Assembly: GCF_040954835.1 (NCBI RefSeq)
Contig: NC_090714.1
Location: 2,344,501 to 2,408,500, forward strand
Source: Lepisosteus oculatus
Taxonomy: Eukaryota; Chordata; Actinopteri; Semionotiformes; Lepisosteidae
Direction of reading: 5' to 3'
DNA length: 64,000 bases
In this document: positions 13,156-28,100 of the stretch, piece after piece
Numbering within the stretch: position 1 is the stretch's first letter
How the letters are laid out: every line of letters starts with the position of its first letter
Program-made: the position numbers and the translations under genes
Notes under the pieces: generated by a model
Database searches by the model: none
What the model saw: the letters and a program-made list of their open reading frames with translations, nothing else
Told to the model about the DNA's origin: nothing

Positions 13156-16100
13156 ATGACCATGGATTTTTCTCGCCTGCACATATACACTCCGCCCCAG
13201 TGTGTGCCAGAGAACACTGGCTACACGTACTCGCTCAGGTGAGAACCCACAGCTCGTCTGTCAGCCCACACCTGCTGCTCTTGATTTCCCCTTGAACAGC
13301 TGGATTATTGGATGTGGATTGAACTGTTTTTTTTTTCTTTATTGCTTTGATCATAATTTCATACTTAAACGTGTCCTTCGGGAAACTTGTTTCTTTTCCA
13401 CACTCCCGATGAGTGAAACCGACCAGTGTCGAAATGAGATCTCGGGTCCGAGCACCAGGATTGTAAGCTCTTATCTAGGAAGGATGAGTGCTGACTTGCC
13501 GGACATGAATGAGCTCCATTTACACTGGCCAGTGTGACACTGTACCCTGGTGATGCCCACACGCGTTGGGACTTTTCCTCTTGTGGGTTGCGGAAGAACG
13601 GTTCATAAGAGGAAAAGCTCAGAGAAGTGCGGTATCCGTATCTTGGCGTTACGGAATTTCAATTCCGACATCGACGTTTTGCAGTCTCACTGGGCAAATA
13701 CGTTGGAAGAGTTGTACTTGAATGTGTCTAAAACGGTTTCTATGTGTAAGAGTTGCGCTGAGAATCTATATCCTGAAAGTGTGAAGCCCTGAAAGGAAAC
13801 TTAATTATTCTTCTGTATTGTTAAGGCATGTGAAAGGTTAAAGAAATAGATAGATAGATTCTTTATCGATCCCATGAAGGAAATTGCAGTGCAACAGCAG
13901 CTTAACACAGACAACACAGCCACGGTGTAATGAATGATACAATAAAAATAATAATACAACACATATATTCTACAAATATATGTATATACAGTTATAAGGG
14001 GAAAATTGTTACTCATTTTGTAACTTCAGATTTTTAGACCATCTTCCATATGTTGAATTACTTTTCAATATGCAATTGATGTATGAGAAATTTAAACATT
14101 AAATTGTATGTCGATATAGACACTCAAGGCATCTGGTCCAGTGGGAAAACTAGCAAAAATGGTTTCCATAATGTTTTTATAATAATAATAACCTTTTTTA
14201 TGGATTGTTTTAGAATCTTGAGAGAGGTTAGTTACTTCCCCCATTGCTAACATTTAAGCTAGTGTATAAACAATTCTTCCATGAGGATACTGTAACTGAC
14301 TTTATGTAAACAACTTTCAGTTGTTGCACTACTGTGTTGGTTTAGTACATTTACTTTAAATTACAATGTCATTAAATTAATACCTGTAGGTGTCATTTGC
14401 TGGGATTATCTAAACTGCCCGTTTTGATGCAATATGTTTCTTGGTGACCAATCAGGAGATCTGTTTAATCCATAAAATAAATCCTTTTCTGAACCTTGTG
14501 CGTTCACACCTTGTGAATGTTTGCATGCTCAAACCATTTTTTTCCCCAAGGTAAGAGTATTATACCTCTAAAAAAAAGCTTGCAAGGGCTTAAAAGTGTC
14601 ACTGCTGTGCAGGTGTGTGGTGTTTACAGATGTCTTGGTAAAGGTGTGAGACGTTGTGCTCAGTGGTATGAGGGTTTGGGTTTCAAGCAACTCAGTACTC
14701 TACCTTGAACACAGTTCTTAAATTGTACAGTTTCTTGGAGGAGGCTTAAGCACAGATTTCAGCAGTTCATTGACATTTGTTGTTCGGCTGCAGGTAGTCT
14801 ACAGTGTCTTTTTTTAACTTAATTCTTGTATTCTTCTTTGACCCAGTTATTACTGTAGGTTTACTTGGGAGTGTGCAGTTCTCGGTGTGTGGAAGACCTT
14901 TGCCTGGGCTGTTCCTGTCAAACGAACAGGAATCCAGTGCTTCTGGGGGAATTCAGATTGGAAGAATCAAGAAAAAGCTTGATTAAAATTGATTTTTTTT
15001 CTATCGTATACCTACTGACCATTTTAATTCCTGATTAAGAAACAGAAACATAAGGTTTAGCAACCTCGATTTCCTCACAATGTAGTTAGTAGCATGAATG
15101 ATTCCAATTTCAGTGCTGCTTTTGCCCCAATTTTAAATAGCCATGAAAGTGATACTAGTTCAGTCTGCCTATTAAATATACTGCATTCCCTGATGCTCTT
15201 TTAAGGGAGCTGGTTGCTCTTGGAGCTCATGTGCTTTCCTTGCAGTTGTTGTTTGCCGACTGCATCTTGGAAGGTTACCAGCGAGTGGCCGTAGCTTGAA
15301 AGCAGCCCTGAAGGGGCTGGTGTGTTTAATACAGACCTCCTCCTCCAGAGGGCAGGGCCACATGTAGAGGGCGGTCCCAGGGGCTTGAGTGACACCAGTT
15401 AACCGTTGGGCCATCTGCTTTTCCGGCCTCCGAAAATTCCCCAGGGCTGGCGCAGGGAGCAGAGAAAAGCTCACTATACTGAGGCATCCATTCTAATCCA
15501 GTGTGTTCAAGAAAAGTCTCCCGAAATAAAAACAAGGAGTGTTTCGTTTAACACAGTCGTTAATCTGTTGTTTTTTTTAAATGTCATTTTCATTTAGTCT
15601 CCCAAAGCTGAACTAGTTAGTGTTAGATTGCGCCTTTTCTTCATGGTCTCCCATCAGACCTTCAAATCGGCTTCTGCTGTCGGCTCTGACACTCATTTCC
15701 ATTGATTTTCCTTGTGGAACTACAAGGTTTTGGATCAAGTAGATCAACTAAAGAGAGATCAAGTCACTTAAGCAAAAGTAGAGTTAAATATGACAGCCGG
15801 ATTTGATTTACAAGTCCATCAACATGTCATGCAATAACAATAACACAAAAAATTGCATATGATGATTTTTTGGGTTTTACAACAAAATACTTGCCTTTTA
15901 GAATGCAGTTAACAGTCACTGCATCTTCAGTAATTTTTGATGTGGTATCTAGTGATTACCCTCTAAGTGTAATTATTTAAAACATGAGTTATAATTGTGC
16001 AATATATAAAAATTGGTTTTGCTGCAAAGAATACCAAATTCTTGCTTTGAGCTTATAGGCCCCGATACATACTGTAGATTTATACAGTGCAATTTATAAA

Positions 16101-19100
16101 GCTTTATATCTGGCATGAAGCTGTGCTCTTTCCAGCATCTTTCAATTCTGAACAGAAATTTTTCCTTACAAATTTTAATCTGGCCTATTAGTACTGTTAA
16201 ATGGCAACTTCACTGTTCTGAACAATCTGGTTTATATCCTTTACGTTGTATTATACAGTACGATTTGAGATTAGCTGCTCTATACTGTATAGGCGTGTGT
16301 GAAATGGGCTACGGCATTTCATTGTTAGTGGTAAAGGTAAACCTAATTAAGATGAAATACTTGTGCTTTTGGAAGTCTTTACAGTATTCCAGGCAGTGAT
16401 GTAAAAGTAGACCTGGCCACCTGGAGTGTTTTGTACTCGGGCTTGTCTATAGCTCAGTAACCATGGCTGTTCTGTGGTGTGGGAGGACTGGATTTGAATG
16501 CCATCTTGTGCAAATACACATGAGATTTTTTTTCCTTTTCTCCTCCTGCAGAATTTATTTTTACCATCAGCCTGGGGGTGGGAGATTCATACAGACCCCC
16601 GTGGTCCTGCTTTGCTGTGTTAGGCGTCCAATTCACAGGCCAGCTCCTGTTTTGTTCGCGTTCTTGCCCCGGTCCAACCCGGCCCTAGACCAGGGACCGC
16701 TGGCTGTGTCGATTTCTACTCCTTGCCTCTCGTGGCGAGGGGGAAGTTCTCGCCTGTCCCGGGGGGCGCAGCTGCTTGGCGCGGCAGGGTTTGAGGGAGA
16801 CAGATGCGCGTGCCGAGTGGGGGGCAGCTCCTGGGAGGCACACAATGGGCCATTGAGCGCTGGGTCGTCTGGCAGGGTGACTTGTGGGCGGCGGGCGGCG
16901 CACGGGGTGTAGCTGCTGTGCGCGGACACGTGGAGCACGCTTCACAGACCTTTGCCACAGCTGTTTCTTCACACTGAAGAGGCTGTTTCATTGCTTCTGT
17001 GAGCAGTGGGCCGTACTGGGGCAGCGTGGCGCCAAGCGAGTTCGCGGTAAACGCCCTTGTGCATGCGAGTTGCTGCGTCTTTCTCTTGCTGTGGGACTAC
17101 ATCCAGGTGAGTCTTGCGATGGTGCGGTTTTGCCAAACTGTGCAAGAACCAGCTTCCAGTTTTGTTAAATAAGACTGGATGGCTAGTGTTTGAAAGTGCG
17201 TTCTGTTTGAGTTCAGTTTTTTGTACTGAACCAAATCTTGGGAGAATTAACAATGTCAAATTGAAAACAAAGCATTTGCTGGTAATTTGCAAAGTGGCAG
17301 GTTTTCTTTCTTTCCACTTTCTAGCAGGGCATATAGTGTTTAGGCCTACATGAAATTCTGTCTAGGTTTCTAAGAGGGTTGTCAAATTAGTTTTAATTTC
17401 ATATGCTCATACCAATGCAGTTGACTTTAGGATACTCTTTATATAAGCTCACTGTAATATTCTTAATGTGTGATGGGTAACTAAACAATCTTGAATGATT
17501 ATCAATAAATGTTAACTACAAATGTTGGTATAACAGTATGTAATATCCTTTGTAGAAATGTAAATTACTGTGAATATAGTTTAGCCCATTGAAATAGAAG
17601 GAATTTGCTAATAAGAAAGCATAGCATGTAAAATGCATTAGAAATGTTTCAAACTGTTGGTGATGAGTATTGAAGTTGTTGATGTTTATGTTGGTGTTCT
17701 GGTTGTACATGGTAGGACGGTGTTCTGTGAATGTCTGCATTTTTATTTATTATAAAGGTGGCAAAACTAGTAATCCTTAGTGTCCTGGCATAATTAACAA
17801 CTTAAAAGCTTTTTTTGTCAGAAAAGCAGGCAGATCTTTGGCTTCATTTGAAAATGTGTTTTCTTAAAGCCTTTAGAAGAGCAGAGAGAATGAATATCTG
17901 CTTCACGTTGTTGCACTGCGATTGTTCAGGGTTTGTTTCTTGTGTAGGCTCTGAATCGCCTTCCTTTTGCTTTGATGAAGCTCTCTAGCGTGGGGTGTTT
18001 CTGGGGCCGATTTTTTTTTCTTTACACCCACATCACTCATCTTGCTTATTTTTGCTACAGTGAAGCATGTACATTTATTTGATATTCAGTACATACAGTT
18101 TCAGCACAACGAAGAATCCCGTTTGCTAGCAAGGATTCTTTTGGTTTGCACCTAAAGTGCAGACTAAGATCACAGAAACAACCTTAAAATCACTGCTCTT
18201 CTGCTTGGCTCATGCAATCTCCTCTCTTGAGCCTCTCGTGTGATGCTCATCTTAAAATGTCTTTGTGATCTACAGTATAATCATCATGGGCCAAAAAAAG
18301 GGGAAAGGTTAATTTAGCTGGTGTGATGGAAACCATGCAAATCTATGATCCTGGCCACTAAATAGGAAAAGATAAAGAAGGGCAGCAAAGCTAGTAACTT
18401 GTGGCTGGCCTACAACATATTTCTTTGCAATGTTAATTTCGGCTCCAGTTACAATCTGAATTTCTCCTAGGTATGTGTCTGCCTGTGCTGTCCTACCTGA
18501 GGGTGTTTTCTTTAAGATTTCTACAGGTGTGACGTGCTTGATAGTGCCTGCAGTGATGAGATATGGCAATGCGTTTACAACCATGGAATCGGTCCCTTTC
18601 TGTGTAAAATAGGAATTTACAGCGTGTAAATGTGAAAAATTTATTTTGGTTACACAAGGACACTGTCACTCATTGCCGTCAAGCAAACATCTGTGTCCAT
18701 TATCTTTAAGTATGTCTTTTAATTCACTCTATTTTGCGTTTGTCTTTGCCTCGAACCCTGAGCACCTAATAACCCAGACCCTTAAGCCCTTAAAGCGGTA
18801 CATTGCCTTCATATTCTGCAGCTCCAGCTACTCTTCTGCAGCGCTCGACTTTGAGAGCCAGCACAAGCTCGAGCCGGTCTTCGACTCCCCCAGGATGTCC
18901 CGGCGGAGCTTGCGCCTGGCAACCACGGGGCACTTCTCGGACGATGGCTTCCTGGACTCCAGCCGCAGCAAAGTGTCCTACAGTGGGGGCGGCAGAGCCT
19001 ACAGGCGAGTGTTTCCCTTGGCACCGCCGTTGTGCTGAGAAAACAGTTTGTTTTTTTTTCCCCTGGTGGCACTTCTGTAGTCATTGCTCTGAAATGGAAC

Positions 19101-22100
19101 GTTCCGGTGCTTAAGATCATTGGAAACGACTGGTTGGACATCGTGTGGAATTACTCCAAAGTGACGCATTGTTTATTCAAAGCAGTGCCGGGTCGCAGTG
19201 ACTCGTTAGCTAGTTGGCTGTGAGAGGAGTCACTTGCCAGCCAGGTGACCACTGGCCCAGCAGACAGATGTGCTGTGAGCAGCACCTCGGGCAGGCTTGG
19301 TCCGTTCGCTGCAGGGCTGCGCTCGTAACGACTGGCACGGCACTGGTCCCGCGACCCGAATGATCCGAGTGCTAACCAGGTAATTGCCAATAAACAGTCA
19401 ACCATTCTACATTCTCTTTGTGTGTGTCTAGGACTCTAAACAGAACATCCCACAAGCAGACTGCACTGACTTCACAACAGACTCCTTCCAAGACTCAGTC
19501 GGACAGTTCCCTCATCCTCGGCCAGAACAGCTTCCACAGCTGTGCCAGTGACGTGTCCCTGATGTCCACGCTGTTAGATGAGTCCTCCATACAAGAGAAG
19601 ACATTAGTGGACAGCTTTTGGGGTAGGTGTTAGTGTTACATTAAAATCGGCACGCTTCATTTTACAAATACCAACATAGGATATTTAATGATCTCCATTT
19701 TTATTCTTCACCTGCAGGATTCAATAATTTATAGTGTTGCTGTTGCTTATGGACCACTGGTAGGGAGGTCCTCTCCTAAGGGAAGAGTGCCGCCTACTGG
19801 TCCACTAATACTGAGCTATCAACCTCAGATTTCCTCCTGTCTGACCTTTATAGAGACTGCTGTGTGTTGTTTGTAAATGAAAGTATTGCATTTTCAAAAG
19901 AACAGCAATAATTAATGATGCTTATATATAAATAAATAATTGTATGAATTGGGTCTGTCTAAAAAGATGAACTGATGAACATTCTTCTTGTTTTAATGTT
20001 GTACTGTAGTCTCATCCATTGAATTAAAAATCTCACCGTTTTGCACTTGGGCATCCTGTTTGCATTTCCTGTGCATCAGATTGTTTCTGCATTTTATTTT
20101 AGCTGTAACACACAAAGTATAATTTATATACAACAGTGTTAAAATCTCTTAAATTCCTCTGTCCCCTCTTCTCATTTCAAGTTGCAGTCTGCATTTATTT
20201 AGGGACTCTGTCATACTTTAAATTATAATGGCTACCGGAATAGTCTGTACTCTTATCTTCATGCATAATTTACTTCAGATGTTGTAAAGGCTGTTCTTCA
20301 GCTGCTCATCTTTTCCTGCCTCAGTAGGTCTGGTTCCATCAAGCTGATGTGATCTTTAAACAAAAATGCATATTTTCACCCCTCTTCTAGCGATTCATTT
20401 TTCATAGACTGAAAAAGTAACCATTGTTTTTAAAATTGATTGAGTGTGCTGCAATGGTCCAACCTTAAATCTAAAGAAAGAGAGAGAAAGAAGAGCCAGT
20501 TCTAAACTAAGAGGTGGTGTACTACTCTTGTTTTTAGGGGTACTTCAGTTCAGGGTGCCTTTTTGTATAATACACTAAAATCTGGGTCTTGTTGAGTGAA
20601 CAGCAGTTAATTAGGATTCTTCTGTAGTTCATGCTTCATTTCATATCTGTGCAGTATCACTGCAAGAATTTGCCTTTTGTTTTAACAGGTCTGGATGAAG
20701 ATAGAGACCTTAAAGGTGAGTTCTGCAGTTATACATTTTTGCTTGCTTGCTTCACTCTGCACTCCACCTCAAACCCTGCTGTAACTGCAAGATTGTGTGC
20801 AAGGCTAGAGTGGTTTCACAAACCTCTTGACAGGTGACGCATTTAAAACGGTGAAGCAAAAGTAAAAAGCAGGGAACGTCCTGCATTGGAAAGTATGAAT
20901 ACACTTGAGCAATGAGATGTAATAACTGTGGACTGAGCGTGTACTTGGTAGCACATAGGAGAGCATAGTTGCAGTCAGTCCTTGTGTGGTCGATAACTGA
21001 TGGGCATAGAGGGTAGCTGGAGAATGAGGGAAATTGGCTTTGAATATTGTTGAATATTTTTTTTTTAACTGAAATTTTTTCAGAGCTGTTTTTCAGTGCG
21101 TTTTTTTTTCCTCTTAGGTGGAGATACGACTGTAGTTCAGGGAAATGGAGACCTCAACACCGCAGAAACCCAGACCAGCATGGCGAATGGCTACATCTGC
21201 AACGACTGCAGCATACTGTCTCAGAGGAAAGACGCTCTGACAACCTACTCGTCCTCCTCGCACTCCCACTCCCCCACCCCCTCCTCCACCGTCTACAGCT
21301 ACGACAAGACCAAAAGGCACAAGTCAGGTCAGGACCCCCGCCACACCTGGACGTTTGGCGCTGTTGGGTTGTGGGACGTGTAACTATTGACCCCCACGTC
21401 TTCACACAGCTTTGACAAAACTCATTGTAATGTCTTTCAAAAATGGTCACAGATTATGGTGTTTTGGCGGCGCTGAAATTTTGTGCCTGTCGTATTCCTA
21501 GAGTAAGTGTAAATTTGATGAAACGGCGTTTGATAGGTTGAACCGTTTTCTTCAATAAGGGTTTTGTCATTTTGGTGGCAACATGGAAAATACCAAAGGC
21601 AAAATAGAAGGAATGATAAATGGGTGAACAAAAGACATTTCATTGCACTGAATGTTCTTTTAACTAAATGTAAATGTTTATCTTGTCATGGGAAAATGAG
21701 GAAGACGTGTTAACGAGAGGTTAAGAAGAGTGTGGAAGATGCAGGAGTCGTGACACAGCTGAACAGCAGTTATTTTTGGTGCTTTTACTCTGAGCCGTTT
21801 TGGTTAAAAGTGTAGCAATTAAAAATCATATCCCTTATTTCTATTTTTAGGTGGTTACTAATTGTAGACTGTCTTATTTAATTGCTTTGTTTAGTGAATG
21901 CCAGTTTTTTAATACTTTCCCACACAATAGCGTCTATTTATTGACTTTGTTTTAGATGATCTACAATATAAATATAATGTGAGGCTAAGATATTTTATAT
22001 AGGTGTTTAGCATATGAGAGTTGCACAGGGGCTGGAGCCCACAGCTTTAAATATTCTTGCTTTTAGAGTCATTGTATTACAACTAAGAAAGTGTTTGTTT

Positions 22101-25100
22101 TTGTCTCCTGGTTGCTTTAAATGCACATTGCTAGATCTTACAAACACTTGAAGATTTTTCTATTTCCCTTTGATGCAGTGACCGCTGTGCTGTCACTTAT
22201 ATGTGTCCATGGTAGTCAAACACGGGCACGTCTGGTCTTTTTAATCTTTTCCCTTTCTGCTCATGGGCCTCCTGCTTTCACAGTAATGGTGAGGCAGAGC
22301 AGTATAGTGCCAGAGCAGTGTGAGCCCCTTGTCCAGCTGCTACTGCAGAGCCACATTAGCATGACTGCAGTGGACATGTCAACAAAAAGAAAAATATCCA
22401 AAATACAGTTTTGGGATTCAACTTCTAAAGCTCTTGCTCCAGTGGATATTTTGAGTTGCCAGTTTCTCTTGCAGGAATATAGAATACATGGCCTTTATAA
22501 GTGACACTAATTGTAAGCATAGAAATTAAACTCAGACACCTAATGGGCCTTTTATTTGTATTGTTGAATACTGTACTTTAACACCTCAATGATTTGGTCT
22601 CCCAATAGGTATTCTTCATTCGATCAGAGATAAATGCCTCCGTACCAGCAGGCGTGCTGCAGCATCTGTATTTTCTGCAGTCATGCTGCTATTTCAAAAC
22701 ATTCTCTTGAAGATCGGTTATGAAGGGAAAGGTATCTGTTACAAAGTGTATACCTGACCTTTCTTGCTTCGCTGGTGACCTTCACTCTGCTGTCTGTGGA
22801 ATGAAGCAGAGCACTCTCTTGCACTCTCTTGAGCTGTTCATCTGGGCAAGTTGAAGGGGCCATGCTTGCATGTCACTGGGTTTTATTCCGAAGAGGCTGC
22901 ACCTGTTGGAAACATTTTCTTATTTTCTGACTCTTCCATTACTTTTGCATTTCCAGACATCCAGTAGCAAAAATGGATCATTTTAAGTAAAATTTACAAT
23001 TCGTTTTTGCCACTCTGCCCTGTTAGATCACATTGCAGTAGAAACAGGTTCACCTTAGTGAATTGTAATTCTTTTCCTGTGCAGTGGGAGGGTTAGTATA
23101 GTGCTTACTCTCAGTACTCTTCCTGTGATAGAGCATTGTGCTGCAAATTGGTGGCGGAAATCCCTTTTGGCCTCAACGTTTATTCAAATTTTGGAGTTTC
23201 GAGGCCTTACGAGGTGCATCATATCTTTACAATCTGCCCTAACACCCATAAGAAGCTCAATCATCATCCCTCCCAGCACAACCCCAAAAGATCTCAGCTG
23301 AGGCGACACTTGAGTGCTGCCCTGCTGGATTTGCTACCCCTTTCTCCATGGGTATGAGTAATCCCTTTCCTGGGCTTATTCAGTAACTTCTCGTTTTACT
23401 AGTAAGCAAATGGGCTCACCCTTTGATGCTGTCGCCCTGGCTACATGCAAATAATTTGCTTTCCGACTTGCGCTCATTCGCTGGGGCTGGAGGGACAGGG
23501 GAGCAAAAGCATAATTCTGATTTTTCTGTTGCAGCCCATTCAAGCTTTTGCGGAAGCATGAACGTCAAAGATTTGATGACTGGGGACGGACGGCTAAATT
23601 TAAATGGGTCTTTGTGTAAGTACTGCTCTCTTGGTACATCGCCCTCGCTGTCATTGTAATCGGCCACGAGAGACGAGGGATTGCCAGTCTGCGACTGTTG
23701 AGTTTGAGTGTTGTGAGAAGGATTCTCCATCCTGATTCAGTGGGCTGGTCATGTGGACTGCTTCAGAGAGGAAGGGCACTTGTCTGAACTCGGCTAAATT
23801 ATTGAAGTGCTGAATGTCATCTTCAGGGAGTGAAATTGTACTGTGAAATGTTATTCTTTTAATCTGAAATATTTCCTGTTGCCCAGGAGGTGGAAGCTAC
23901 AGATCTTGTTCAAGATGTTTGATATCGTTGCCCATGTGAGATCCTGGTTTCTTTAACGGGCATGGTTTTTACATCTGAGTGGGAGAAAGTTATGAGAGTG
24001 GACTTGACCTGTTCATTAAAGGCTTTTTTTTTCTATTCGTTGATCACTTATGGTTTAATGTGATATTAACAGTAATAGTATTCTTATGACATAGTTTTAT
24101 TTCTGTCCATTTATATTCCTTGATTTCTGGAGTGAGAGTTATCACATGCCACATCACTTATCTCACTACAGGCAAATAACCTTTTGTGTTTTTAGGTTAA
24201 CAGCAGTTAATTCAAAATGTCATAATTACATTTTATTATATATTTATATGTATTTATAATTATATTTACAGGAATAGAGAAAGGTACAAAATATCCATCA
24301 GTGCCCACGTATTAGTACAGCTTGTCAAAATTACACTACCAGCCTGTTAACATATGAAGCAATTGTGGCTTCAGGCTGTACTGTCATTTGTGTGAATCGG
24401 TGAAGTTATGGTGTTTTGTCTTAGAACAACCAGCAAATTTGCCCTTTACAGGGCTTTTGCAGTTTGTGCAAAGACGAGTGCAAGTCACACAGCTTTATCT
24501 GTACATCTGCAGACACTGAATCGGCTGGAAACCTGCACTTGTACACACCTGTAAAACTGCTTGATCTGTCATGCTGATGACGTGGGAGAAAATGAGTGTG
24601 CACTCAGATCAACTGCATAATTGATGTGAATTTTTATTTTCATCCGCCATATACATGACCTGGATTGAGAGCACTGCAGCCTAGAAGATAATGTTTTTCA
24701 GCTCCACTGCACGCGTGATTTTTTACAATGTTACCACCACCAACAGGTGACGACTGTAAAGGGAAGAAGCACCTTGAGACACAAACAGTCCACACGCGGT
24801 CTTCAAGATTTAGCACCGCCACACGGACCTTATGGCACATCGTTGCTTATACAGGTTGATTCACCTCTTCTGTCGTCCTCCCTCACGGCCGCGGTGTCCA
24901 TTGCCCTGCACCAGATCCTTATACATGATTAGTTCAGCTATTGTACAGTGTGAGGGGTCTTAAGTTTATTCTCCTCTTCTTGGTAGAGAAAACATGCACG
25001 ACTTAAATTTAGCACTGAATGTCAAGTATTTACTTTTTTGTTTTTATGCTTTTTGAAGAAAAATAATTGTAAAAATCTACGTTATTGAAAATGACTAGTA

Positions 25101-28100
25101 CTGTACATACTGTAGCTATGCTTTTTACTTTAGCATATTAGTTAGAAAGCTTATAGCAGGTGTAATCTTTTTTTCTTATTGCAATACATTTCATAAAAGA
25201 AGAAAGTTAACCCCTTCCCCTTACTATTTTGTAATTGACTGAAAATTTGAGCCAGGACTGCATTTGATGTCTACTGCAGTGTCTTGGAGTTTCTTTGACA
25301 TGTTCTCCTCTGTTTTGTCTGAAAATAGGTTATCCAGCTTCGTATGGTCTGCATCTTCTGGTTATAATTTTATTTCATGGTGTTCTTGCTTGTCATCGAC
25401 TGAGATCATCTCTGTAAATCAAACCAGTTCATTCAGCTTTAAGTTGAAAGTTCAATGTTAAATGTTAATTTCCCGTTTTGTCCATGACCAAGAAACAAAT
25501 GCCCGAGTTAATATAATACATGTGGATAGATGTCATGTTATTCCATCCGTGAAATCGGCAAGTTCTGCAATAAGCAGAATACAATTTGTATTTCCAAATT
25601 TCCACTGATTTTCTAAATTAAAGTTTGTAATATTCAGCTATGCTGACTACTTAATTCCTAACGCTTATATAGCACTTTTCTAGACACTCTACTCAAAAGG
25701 TTTACTGGTAATGGGGACTCCCCTCCACCACCAATATGAAGCCCCACCTGGATGATGCGATGGCAGCCAGAGTGCTCCAGTACTCACTGAGGAGACGCTA
25801 ATGAAGTCACGCATGTGGCATGGCTATAATAAACTGTGCAAACCAGCACCTTAACTGCTGTAGCTGTTCGTTTCAATGTTGGTTTGATATCATTAAAACT
25901 ATTGAAAGGAGATTTGATTTATTATGAGAAACATGATTGGCTATAGTTTGAAGTTTGTGATCAGTGGATGTTTTCAAAAGAGATTAGATGTTAATATTAA
26001 TTAAAAAAAAAATGAGAAGCACTGTACATGGGTGATTATAAGTGGCTGTTCTGTATGGAATCACCCTTGTAATTGAACCAGTGTGCAGTGCGAACCTCAG
26101 ATTAAGTTGGTGTTATAACCAGCAGATGCAGAGGTTAACAAGTAAGAAAGACAGGTGCTTGTTCAATTTAAGACTTAATGTTCATCAACGCCAGTGTTTG
26201 CTTTTTAATTATTTTTTTCATTATTTATTGTTTGTAGGCTACTATTTGTTTCAAGCAGTACGGACAGTTGCCTCTGCTGGCTGGTTTGTTACCAAGAAGC
26301 TGTGGTCTTTTCTGTGGTTGGCCGTTGTGTCTCCAGGTTATTCTTCTAGTTCTTGATGTTTTAACAGCTGCATGACCTCTTTCCTTCTGTCGGCTAATGC
26401 GGGTGGTTTGTGCGGATGCTTTTTAGAATGTAAGCTCTTTCCACTAACGGCAGCGCGTCTCTGTGTGAAATTAATAATGGGCAGTGCTTGGGGATCTCGG
26501 CTGACCTGTGCCATGATTGGCCAGCACCGCCTTGTACCTTTGTCTGTATTGTGTTAAAGTTATTTGTGTCACTTGGCCTGTCTTCCTGTCAGGCCCCGTT
26601 GCTGAAGGTTTTCTGATTTTCTGAGGTGTTTAATTAACCGGCGTTAAAAAGTTAGTCCTTTCCGTCTCCATTTTCAGGCTGTATTTATCTTGGTCCTCTG
26701 TTTATGGATGACAGATGTCTCCTTGTATGTAATCTGCATTATTCAGATTAAGGTAAAGAAAACATCAGAACCTAATGCACCAAAAGCAAATTCTAGACAG
26801 GTCAGCTGAAAGCTGCTTTCATCTACCCAGTGGAAAGCTTGCACCATACAGTATAAAGCTATTGAAGGTTGCACTGTCAGGGAGAGTTTAAGTTGCCATA
26901 TAATTCTGGTATTATTTTTTGTGCCGTGAATCCTCTTTGAGAGCAGTCCCTTATATAGACAACTCCAACGCGATACAAGGCTTTGACTGATCCACACCTG
27001 ATTTATGCTCCACTCAATGCAGCAGGCGCTCATTATGTACAGGAGACCCGCACTTTAACTGCCTAACAGGGGGAAGAGGTGTCTGTTATTGCTGAAAGTC
27101 CATTAAGAAACAAAGGACTTTTTTTAGCCCAAAACACTATTATATGAAAAATATTTTCTGTATAACCGATTTCTGGGTCTTTTGACTTTTTTTTTACAAC
27201 TGAAGATCAATATGGTATTATTTTGTAGATTATTATACAAACTATTTCAGGAATTGTAAATAATACTGTATAAAATTCACTAAAGAATACAAAACACAAA
27301 CATGCATCGTAAGAAATTGACCTACCCTTGTAGGGTACTGCTGATACTCGTGAATTTCCAACCCATATAGTTTTTACTTTATTCGTTGGCGTTGTGGGGA
27401 ATGGTATTTTCCATTTTACAGGATTTCCCTTTAGCAGGTTTTGTCCATTAAAGTGCAGTCTGGTAAACTGAGGGTTCGCTGTAGTACGTTCTTGGTTAAG
27501 ACACTTGAACAGCTGGATTTCTTTGGCTCTGTTGCAGACTCTTTGCTTTGGCTTTGACAAGCTCTTTTCTTTCCCTTCTCCTGCCTTACTGCTGGTGTTT
27601 CATGTGAGACCAAATATCCCTGAGGATCTGCATGCATCTCTCCTGGATCAGATCTTCGAATTTCCTCTCCAAAGGACTCTAACAACCGTTTTTTTTTCTC
27701 CCTTCCACTGCAGGCAGAGCAGCAACAGGAGCGTTCTGGTGGTTAGGGACTGGATGGTATCACCTTGTTACACTTATGTCGCTCTTAAATGTGTTTATCC
27801 TAACAAGGTGAGCTGTTGTTCTCATGTTCTTTACTGGGAGAATTTTCTGCTCGAATGGGATTTTCAAGTCTTTGACTTTTGTATAGAACTTCTGTATAGA
27901 ATTTGGGTCTCCCCCGCCCATCCCATCCATGTTTAAATGTGGTTCTGAAAAGATATTCACAGCTGAAATGCTTCGGCACCGTCTTCTTGTTCTTGTAGCT
28001 GTATTGGCAATGAAGAGTAAAGATTTCTTGGCAGGCAATTGAATCAGCCTTGAAGTATGTTATCCTTTTTGCCCTTCTCTTTAATTGTTGTAACAGTTAT

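Noticed and set aside
16463-16912. 149-codon open frame, plus strand
   Set aside because: It is open largely because the CpG island it enters has few stop codons. The other frames there are equally open.
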